From positions 8,132,861 to 8,196,860 of the forward strand of contig OX381716.1 in assembly GCA_947462335.1 (NCBI GenBank): DNA of 64,000 nucleotides, read 5' to 3'. Position 1 is the stretch's first letter. Every line of letters begins with the position of its first letter. Origin of the DNA: Harmothoe impar. Lineage: Eukaryota; Annelida; Polychaeta; Phyllodocida; Polynoidae. Below, in pieces: positions 46,185-54,045 of the stretch. A program made the translations under genes and the position numbers. The notes under the pieces are model-generated. The model did not search any database. It was not told the origin of the DNA and saw only the letters and a program-made list of their open reading frames with translations.

Positions 46185-46925
46185 TCACCTGTCCGTCGTT
46201 CTCGTTGTTTCTTGCTTGATAAAGTCAAGTAATATCGCGATGCCGAGGTCAAACTTTCCCATGTCCTCAGTCAACACTCGAAGGAGTTCAAAAGGTGTAC
46301 CGCCAGCACCGTCAGCTTCATCTTGCCACATTTTCAACACTCGGAAGGCCCACTCAGCGGGACTTCCTCCGTATTCGCATTCTTCAGCGATCTTATCTAA
46401 CCTCTCAGGCGACAATTTTAAATGGTCCCCCACCTCTTTCCACCTGCTACCTAGACGTCTGCCGAGGGTGCCCAAGTGCTTATGCATCGCGCGCGAGTCG
46501 GGGTTTTCGAAATCCAACCCCTGTCTGTGGAGAAGGGACATCCACTGAGCCAACAGTTCCACGCGTCTAATGCGGGTGAAGACGCGACCGAGCTCTCCCC
46601 ATCTATGACGATGCGGGGTTTCACCCCACCAGACTCGGAACATCGCCGTACACAGCTCCTCCGGTGTCTTGACACTGCGCTCTACTAGAGCATCCATACG
46701 GGCGGCGGTAACTTTTAAGCTACTGCCCAACTCTCTCCAACAGCCGCTCAACTCTTTACCTAGTTGACGAAGCAAGGCGTCGCTATAGGCTAACCGCCGC
46801 TGTCCTACCTCTCTGTTCTCCCCATCGGTCTGCCTCGCGCGTCTCACGTCGTCAAGCCGCATTAACTTTTTTTCAGGTGGACAAGGCGGTGAAGGCGAGC
46901 TTGAAAGTGGAATAGCTTGAGCCAT
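46185..46925 (-). CDS. Tandem death-domain protein (246 aa)
   Basis: Intact frame, ATG at 46925, preceded by a (GCC)n-rich leader and a TATA box ~110 bp upstream. Residues 1-44 are Pro/Ser then basic. Death domain 1 spans about residues 48-128 (LGKELSGCWRELGSSL, TAARMDALVER, AMFRVWW). Death domain 2 spans about 147-235 (LGRRLGSRWKEVGDHLKLS, ERLDKIAEEC, WAFRVLKMWQDE, PFELLRVLTEDMGKFDLG). The W-x-x-LG-x-x-L first helix, the x-x-ML-x-x-W block and the L-x-x-VL-x-x-MG last helix follow the death-domain pattern well. In animals such domains nucleate apoptosis and innate-immune complexes. A protein with two death domains and no effector could act as a decoy or scaffold; that is inference. No transmembrane or signal sequence. 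Confidence 0.82.
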   Translation of the reverse strand: MAQAIPLSSSPSPPCPPEKKLMRLDDVRRARQTDGENREVGQRRLAYSDALLRQLGKELSGCWRELGSSLKVTAARMDALVERSVKTPEELCTAMFRVWWGETPHRHRWGELGRVFTRIRRVELLAQWMSLLHRQGLDFENPDSRAMHKHLGTLGRRLGSRWKEVGDHLKLSPERLDKIAEECEYGGSPAEWAFRVLKMWQDEADGAGGTPFELLRVLTEDMGKFDLGIAILLDFIKQETTRTTDR

Positions 46926-47029
46926 CTCGTCTCGTCTTGGCGGCGGCGGCGGCGGTGGTGGCGGCGGTGGTGGTGGTAGTAGACGTTACTGTGGTCAGAG
47001 GCGATATGGTTTTTTTCCAACAGAAATCA

Positions 47030-47045
47030 GAGCTTTTTATACAGA
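47030..47045 (-). promoter_or_regulatory. TATA box of the death-domain gene
   Basis: Minus strand CTCTGTATAAAAAGCTCTG; conserved in E2 at about 43650. The following ~90-bp leader (CCACAGTAACGTCTACTACC, CCG repeats) is also conserved. Confidence 0.65.
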
Positions 47046-47160
47046 GGGAGTTTAATCCCATTTCCAACAGCACTCCAGCTGTGTAGCGACCTGTCCGCAT
47101 GACGCTTTTTTCAACCGCTCCGCTCCTTAAGAGCTTAGATGACGAGGGGTGTGTCATCGC

Positions 47161-47909
47161 TATCCGTGGAGACCAGCTGAAAACGGTGTTTCTTCCTCAT
47201 CCATAGCCTTACCTCCTACCCCCTACCTGAGGACGTCTCCCTCCCTCTGACATTCATTGTAACAAACGTCAGAGGTCAGGTGAAAATCGGATTTTTTTCA
47301 TGCACAGCCTTAGTCAGCTGTCACCCCTCCCTATTGAACTAGCCGGCCGCCGCCGCCTGGCCGGCCCGGTCTACTCACCACGGCAGGAGGTGGTGATTTT
47401 TTTTTTGTCTTACACTTAAGTCGCTCACCACATGCACACGCCTCTACTCACAGACAGACACGTTCGTCTTAGGGGGGTCCTGCTTCACGCCACACGCCTC
47501 CTGTAGTTTTTTTTTGTATACACACTCTAAGCTCATCACCGTTAATCCTTTATACAGCTAACGCGCGCTGAATGGCTGAACAGGGTGGTAAGTGGCTTAG
47601 CTCATGACAGTGGATCCCTCAAAAAAGGGATCCAGCTGAAAACGTCATACCTTATGTCTTTGTGAATGGCCGCCGGTCAGTCGACGGCAGCAACCGGTTA
47701 ATCCTTTATACAGCTAATGCGCGTTGAATTGCTGAACAGGGTGGTAAGCGGCTTAGCTCATGACAGTCGATCTCTCAAAAGGGGGGAAAGGGATCCAGCT
47801 GAAAACGTCATGCCTTATGTCTTTTGTTTCTCTTTGTGAATGGCCGCCGGCCAGCCGGCGGCAGCTGAACAGGGTCAGTAAGTAGCTTAGCTCTAGAAGC
47901 GAGAAGGCG
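47161..47909. other. Divergent promoter region of E3 with ~155-bp duplicated block
   Basis: Two copies (about 47540-47693 and 47694-47870) of CCTTTATACAGCTAA ... CATGACAGT ... CAGCTGAAAACGTCAT ... GAATGGCCGCCGG. Upstream is a CGGCCGCCGCCG-rich patch (47340-47365) and the CCTGTAGTTTTTTTTTGTATACACAC block (47499-47527). Homologous to E2 42800-43540. It separates the leftward death-domain gene from the rightward PC4-like gene. Confidence 0.6.
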
Positions 47910-47928
47910 TATATAAGGGGTCTGGAAA
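47908..47928 (+). promoter_or_regulatory. TATA box of the PC4-like gene
   Basis: TATATAAGGGGTCTGGAAACC, ~59 bp above the ATG at 47976; conserved before the E2 homologue. Confidence 0.75.
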
Positions 47929-47975
47929 CCTCCATTCACTCACTCATTCTTTTGCTGCTCTCTACAGTCACCACC

Positions 47976-48377
47976 ATGAGCAAAAGACAACACCTAGCGC
48001 CGTCCAAGAACAAGAAGACTACGCGGAACAGCGCTCGTTTAGCGTCAGTGCCTCCTCTTGTTACTGAAAATGAGACTACCGCCGCAGCCGCTTGGTCTTA
48101 TCACCCTCCCGCTGTAGCGAGCGCTCGCGGCAGTAGTAGTAGTAGTAGCAGTAGTAGTAGCAGTAGTAGTACTAGTAGTAGTAGTAGTAGTAGTAGTAGT
48201 ACTACTGGTAGTAGTCGTCGTGCTAGCGACGTTGTTACACTCGCGACGGTACACTTTGCTGCTAAGCGCGCTGCCGCTGCTACTGCCGCCCCGCCTGCTG
48301 CGGCTGCTGCTGCTGCTGCTACCGCTGCGCCTGCTACTGCTGCGCCTGCTGAGGCTGCTGCGCCTGCTACTGTTGCG

Positions 48378-48417
<40 letters not shown>

Positions 48418-49532
48418 CTGCTGCACCTGCTGCTACCGCTACTACTACTGACGACAACGCTCCTGGCACACCGGGTTTTTACCTCCCCACTACTGTTGAT
48501 GACTTTGATGACCTGCCGCACGTTGCACAGCCCCTCTCCTCCACCACTACATCGACCGACGCCCTCGACGCCGCTCGCGCTGAGAGTGACAGCTATTCGG
48601 ACACTCAGCCCCTAAACCGAGAAGAAGAGGAGGAGGAGCAACAGGGTGAGACAGAGAACGACGCTGACGACGAGGCGTACGAACAACCCGAAGGGAAAGG
48701 GGTGGGCGGTACGTTTTTCGGCTTCCCTCTTCGACCTTTCGACCTCACTTCCTCCACTAGTAGCGTCCCGTCCGGTCCGTGGCGACTGCCCTCACCGCCA
48801 CCTTACGAGGGCGGCGGCGCTTCATCTTCTACCGCTACACTCAGCACCGACGGCGTGTGGCTGCGCTGTTCCAACAACGAGGCCTCGGATACCACCAGCG
48901 CTGACGCTGCTCCTGCTATCTGTTCTGCTGCTGATTCAGCTCACGCTGATGGTGTTACTCATCCTGCGGGTGTGAAACGTTCTAAGGTGAGTTCCAGAAC
49001 AACAAGGCCTAGTAAGAAGAGAAAAATACAAGAAAAAGAACGAGATGGACGAGAAGAAGCAGAGAAAACCTTCTCCCGTCTTCTCGGGTTAGAGTTCTGC
49101 TTAGACGGAGCTTTGACGCTGGAGATCTGGGAGGACGTGGCTAGACTGTCTAGGAGGCCGCGCTACACAAAAGACGGCCAGGTGAAAGAGGCGTCTCTGA
49201 CCAGAAGCAAGCGAGTGCACTTCACGGCCGACGCGCTGCGCGAGCTAATAGCACGCATCGCCGATATCCGCGCAGTGGTGCGCATACGCGACACAGCGGC
49301 CGCGCAAGGAAAACCTAATCACACCCCCTGGTTCGCAGTGCTGGATGAGGAGGGCGAAGTGTACGCAGCTGTGAGCTACTACAGCGGTAAGAACCTCGTC
49401 CACGTGCGCAAGTACGAAGGTCCTGACAAAAAACCCACACAGCAGGGAGTGACGCTGTCCGCCAGAGCGCTCAAAGAGTTGGATGACAAAACAGAGATCA
49501 TTCTGAAATATCTCGGCATAGATTCGGAATGA
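47976..49532 (+). CDS. Ala/Ser-rich protein with C-terminal PC4-like ssDNA-binding domain (518 aa)
   Basis: ATG at 47976 has a strong context (ACCACCATGAGC); upstream in-frame codons belong to the leader. Order: a short basic N-terminus; a poly-Ser block (about residues 49-80) encoded by AGT repeats; Ala/Pro repeats (about 95-165); Ser/Thr/Asp and an acidic stretch ENDADDEAYEQPEG (about 227-240); GPWRLPSPPP (about 270-279); a basic nuclear-signal-like KKRKIQEKE (about 346); then a folded C-terminus. Its last part, VSYYSGKNLVHVRKYEG ... GVTLSARAL (about 463-500), matches the PC4 (p15 coactivator) single-strand-binding fold. A related half-repeat (SLTRSKRVHFTADALREL) lies near 405-425. Likely role: binding single-stranded DNA in replication or transcription next to its polymerase. 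The function is inferred from the domain. Confidence 0.75.
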
Positions 49533-49544
49533 GAGACGCTCAAC

Positions 49545-49690
49545 GCTCACGCGCGCACACACACACACACACACACAGCGTTTTGACGTACGCTGTATGA
49601 GACAGACAGACGGATACACAGACAGCAGACAGAAAGATAAATAGATAGATAGATAGACAGATAGATTGATAGATAGATAGATAGTTAGAC
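49545..49690 (+). repeat. (CA)n and (GATA)n microsatellites between PC4-like and polymerase genes
   Basis: A CA run at 49553-49577 and GATA/GACA tetranucleotides from about 49634 to 49685, just before the polymerase ATG at 49724. Confidence 0.9.
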
Positions 49691-49723
49691 GGCTAAGTAG
49701 TTGGTAACTGAGTGAAAAAAAAC

Positions 49724-52700
49724 ATGACACAGTACGTATGCGAAAAGTGTTTCAAAATGTTTAAAAGACCGTACAACCACGAGAGACACGTAGAAAATTG
49801 TAGAGTAGTACCTAAGTTTTGCCCTCTATGCGGCGAAGGCGATTGCCGAAAGATCGCCTGTTGACGTGAATCTCTGGACGGGGTGACCGTCCCTCCGCGC
49901 ATATGTGCTGTACCGAACGGGGAGGAAACGTTCACGGCGAATTGGCCTGCGATACAAACGGGCGTCAGGATGCACGGGACTCGCGTGAGTGTAACAAACT
50001 TCAGGCTACCAACCGGCGAGTTGAGTGACGCTGTAGATACTATGCGTCGCATTCACTTGACACAAAGATTCAGATACAAAGTGGGTTTCTCGGTAGGCTT
50101 ACTCTTACAACACAGAGAAGACAAGAGCAAACTGCGCTACTTTCACGCCTCCCAGAACAACGCAACTCTCATACAACCGCTCCCTACTATAACTAATTCA
50201 GAAACTTTGGAAGAGCTCCTCTCAAAGATGGAAAACACCGTCGCTTGCGAGGAAGTACGGAAACTTTGCGACGCTGACACCAAGTGGCACGTTCTTTTTC
50301 CTACCAATTTGAACATTTGCGTTTACATGGGACCGGGGGAATTCCCCATAGGCGGTAGGATCACTCAGGCCGGTCGAGTTGGAAAGAGAAGCGGCGTGTT
50401 AGATTTTCCCAACAAGGACAACCTCTGCATCTTCCGCTGCATTTCCTTTCACTTATACAACACCAGCAAGCGCGCTTCAGATTTGTTACGTCAGTTCTGT
50501 CCCGCTGCCACACCTGAATCCTTTCCGGGTCTGAACATCCGCGACTTACCCGCGTTAGAGAACTTGTTTGACGTACAGATAGCGGTTTACACCGCGTCGC
50601 GTCAAGTGCCGGGGCGGAAGTTGAGAAGACGCGTTACTCTGATCAGACCGCCTTCCAGAACTCTGGCCGCCCGAGGTAAAGTCAACCTACACCTGACGGC
50701 GAAAGGCGGTTTGCACGTCTCTCTCGTCACGGACTTCAACGCGTACGCGGGCATATACGAATGTTGCAAGTGTAAGGCGGCGTTCACCACCGAGTTCTTG
50801 CTGAAGAGACACAGGAACCAGCTTTCCTCTTGCCGACAAGTCAAGTTGCGCTACGTAGGTGGCATCTACCAAAATTCGAGAACGATTTTCGAAGCGCTAG
50901 CAGACTTCTCCATTTTTCCCCCCGAAGGACATTCCGGAATCTACCCTTACAAGATCGCCTTCGATTTCGAGGCTTTCTTCAGACCGTGCAAAGAACCGTC
51001 GACGGAACACGTGTCCCTGCTGTGGGATCACGTCCCTTTGTCGGCTAGCGTCGCATCCGACTTTCCGGGGTGGGAGGGGCCCGTCTGCTTCGTCAGAGAA
51101 TCCGACGCAGATTCCGACCCCTTGTTGGACCGAGTTTTAAATCACATAAACGAGAACGCCAAAGTCATCGGGGAAGCTGTGCTAGAACTTTACCGACCGA
51201 CCTTAGCGAAGTTAGATGCGGCGATAGGTGAAGCTCTCCTGCTGGAGGAGGCGACGTTCACCCCTTCTCCAGGCGGCTTCGCTGCGGCTCAGACCAGACA
51301 CCCGTTAGTTCAACTGAAGAAGCGTCTTCTGAGATACATCCGGCAAGCTCCAGTCGTGGGCTTCAACTCGGGGCGTTACGACTTGAACCTGATCAAAATA
51401 CGCCTTCACTCGTTCTTCGCCTCCGGAGACCGAAGAAACCAAGAATTCAGCGTCATAAAGAGAAGCAATCAATACTTGGCGGTTTACACACAGCACACGG
51501 TTTTCTTGGACGTAGTCAACTATTTGGCACCCGGTTACAACTACGCGACCTATTTGCGAGCTTTCACCAGGAACGAAGAGAAAGGTCACTTTCCTTACGA
51601 ATGGATGACGTCTACCAGGAAACTGGCAAACAGAATGCTGCCACCGAGATCGGCTTTCGACAGCGAGCTGACGGGCGTCAAAATGTCCGAATCCGACTAC
51701 GCCGCATGTCAGAAAGTTTGGTCCGACGAGAAGATGCAAACTATGGAAGACTACTTGATCCACTACAACAACAAAGACGTCAAACCTTTCATAGAAGCTC
51801 TGAAAAATCACGCTAAATTTTTCCAAGATCGCGGCATTGACATGTTGAAAGACGGAGTTTCTCTCGCCGGTTTGACTTTACGGTTCCTCTTCCAAAACCT
51901 AGAAGACGCGTTCACAACGTTCCCCCAGTTCGACGCCGTCCTCCACGCTCTGATCAAAGAAAATCTAGTCGGCGGTCCTTCCATCATCTTCCATAGATTT
52001 CACGAGAAGGGCACCACGCGGATAAGGGAGCACAAGTACGGCGAAGAAGCGAGACCGTGCCAACACATCCTAGGACTAGACGCTAACTCTCTGTACTTGC
52101 GCTGCATGAGCGAAGCGCACTGCACGGGCTATTACGCGGTGAGACGGCCCGAGACCGAGTTCAAGCCTGAAATTAGGCAAAGAAACTCTCACAGCGCTTT
52201 GGTGTGGTTACGCTTCGTAGAGCACGACCGCGACGTGAAACTGCGCCACGCTTTGAACGGCGGCGAGATGGTTGTAGGCTGTCGGAGAATTCGAGTGGAC
52301 GGGTTTCACGCGGCCTCTAATACGGTTTTCCAGTTTCACGGGTGTTGGTTCCACGCTCACGAGTGCATACCGTCGCACCTATATCAGTGCGCTTCACTGA
52401 GAGAGGAGAGACGCGACAGAACGACCAGAGTAAGCGCTTACTTGAAAGCGCTAGGTCACAAGCTGGTCGTCGTGTGGGAGTGCGAATGGCGAGAGATGAA
52501 GCGTCGAGATGAGCGGGTCAAGGCCTCCCAACAACGCTGGAAGGTTGACGCTTTGAAAGTGTCTCGAAACGCGATGAGCGAGAGCGACATCCTTTCCGCT
52601 GTGAAAGAGGAGAAAATGTTTGGTTTAGTTCAAGTAGACATCACTACGCCGCCTCACCTACGAGACTATTTCGAAGAAATGACCCCCGTTTTCAAGAACG

Positions 52701-53695
52701 CGACCGTTTCAAAATCGGACATAGGACCTCACATGTCAGACTTTGCGCAGGAAGAAAAGCTGTTGAACACGCCTCAGAGATGTCTGATAGGGAGTTACCA
52801 CGGAAAAAATATTCTCTTGGGAACGCCGCTTCTCAAGTGGTATTTAGAGCACGGTTTGATAGTCACCAAAGTGCAGCTGGTGGTAGAATACCTACCTAAA
52901 CGCTCCTTTGCCGGTTTCGCGGACGAAGTAACGGCGGCGCGAAGACGTGGCGACGTGAACGAGAACGAGAAAATTCTGTCAGACTGTTACAAGTTAATGG
53001 GAAACGCTACGTACGGTAAAACAATCTGCAACAAAGAAAAACACACGGCGGTGAGATACACTGACAGTCGGAAGTTCGAACTATTGGCCAATTCGTGGCG
53101 CTTCAAAAAGGCGTCCGAGTTGAGTTCCGATCTGTTTGAAGTCGAACTACAACCGAAAACAGTCAACAACAACCTCCCTATTCAAATAGGGTTCATGGTA
53201 TACCAGTACGCGAAGTTGAAAATGTTAGAGTTCACATACGACTTCTTGGATAGATTCGTCGATCGGCGCGATTATGCCCTTTGTCAAATGGACACCGACA
53301 GTCTTTACATGGCTCTCAGCGGTGACACGTTGGATGACCTAGTCAAACCTCGCCTGAGAGAGACGTACTTCAGAGAGAAACGAAAGTGGCTTCCGACAGC
53401 GGTGTGCGACGATCACTTAGAGCTTTTCGTGAAGACAAAAACGGAAAGAGTGCGAGAATGGTGTCCGCCGCCCGGCGGATGTTGTGAGAGACGGTACCTT
53501 CACGATCTGAGAACTTCGGGGCTTATGAAAGCGGAGTGGGAAGGTGACGGGATCCTAAGTCTCAACCCTAAGACTTACATTTGCTACGATCGAGTCAGCG
53601 ACACCGGTGAAAGAAAATCCAAAAAATGGAGTGCAAAAGTGTGGGGAGCAGCTCAGTGTGGGGAGCAGCTCAGTGTGGGGAGCAGCTCAGTGTGA
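49724..53695 (+). pseudogene. polB: Protein-primed type B DNA polymerase of Polinton type (nonsense codon, C-terminus lost)
   Basis: The natural start is probably 49724. Its first 46 codons encode a C2H2-type finger (CEKCFKMFKRPYNHERH), then TGA at 49862-49864, where E2 has CGA. The same frame then stays open from 49865 to 53695; from the next ATG (49883) it is 1270 codons. Numbering from 49883: CIFRCISFHL (about 174) is a conserved Polinton N-terminal block, and CCKCKAAFTTEF ... KRH (about 293) is a second finger. Exonuclease I is FDFE (about 360), II is NSGRYD (about 494) and III is YNNKD (about 628). Polymerase motif A is DANSLYL (about 733), B is KLMGNATYGK (about 1037) and C is QMDTDSLY (about 1136). 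All catalytic residues are present. After codon ~1251 the frame enters a host minisatellite, losing ~90 terminal residues seen in E2. It would replicate linear DNA by protein priming. Confidence 0.9.
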
Positions 53696-54045
53696 GGAGC
53701 AGCTCAGTGTGAGGAGCAGCTCAGTGTGAGGAACAGCTCAGTGTGAGGAGCAGCTCAGTGTGAGGAACAGCTCATGGTGTGGAACTAAGTGTGAGTGGAA
53801 TAGCTCAGGGTAAGGGGAGCAGATTAATGTGAGGAAGCAGCTTAGTATGAGAACAGCTAAGTGTTGGGAGCAGCTCATGCTGTGTAAGGAGAATAGCTAG
53901 TTGTAGAGAGCACTTCAATGTGAGGATCAGGTTAGTATGGAGGGCAGTTCAGTTTGAGGAGATATGTTCTGTGTTAAGGGAGCAGCTCAGTCTGAGGGAG
54001 CAGCTAAGTGTGAGGAGCAGCTCAGTGTGTGATGAGCCTAATATG
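53639..54045 (+). repeat. 17-bp minisatellite (GTGTGGGGAGCAGCTCA) at the E3 truncation point
   Basis: About eight near-perfect then many degenerate units. Related but fewer units occur in the LINE tail at 13115-13180 and inverted at 25330-25430. The last residues of the polymerase frame (GEQLSVGSSSV) are translated repeat, not polymerase. Confidence 0.85.

Larger units (their letters stand above)
45066..53642 (+). mobile_element. E3: right-truncated Polinton-family element with death-domain, PC4-like and polymerase genes
   Basis: The left terminus matches E1 and E2. Gene order: leftward tandem death-domain gene, rightward Ala-rich/PC4-like gene, rightward protein-primed polymerase. The element stops inside the polymerase C-terminus where a 17-bp host minisatellite starts. 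No right terminal repeat is present downstream in the window. Capsid, ATPase, protease and integrase genes of a full Polinton would have lain in the missing part, if ever present. Confidence 0.88.

Noticed and set aside
48045..48615. Poly-Ser, poly-Ala and poly-Leu frames overlapping the E3 PC4-like gene
   Set aside because: Repeat shadows of 47976-49532.
49245..49730. 161-codon minus-strand frame
   Set aside because: Antisense of the PC4-like gene plus translated GATA microsatellite.
51305..51826. 173-codon minus-strand frame inside the polymerase
   Set aside because: Antisense shadow of a long well-supported coding frame.
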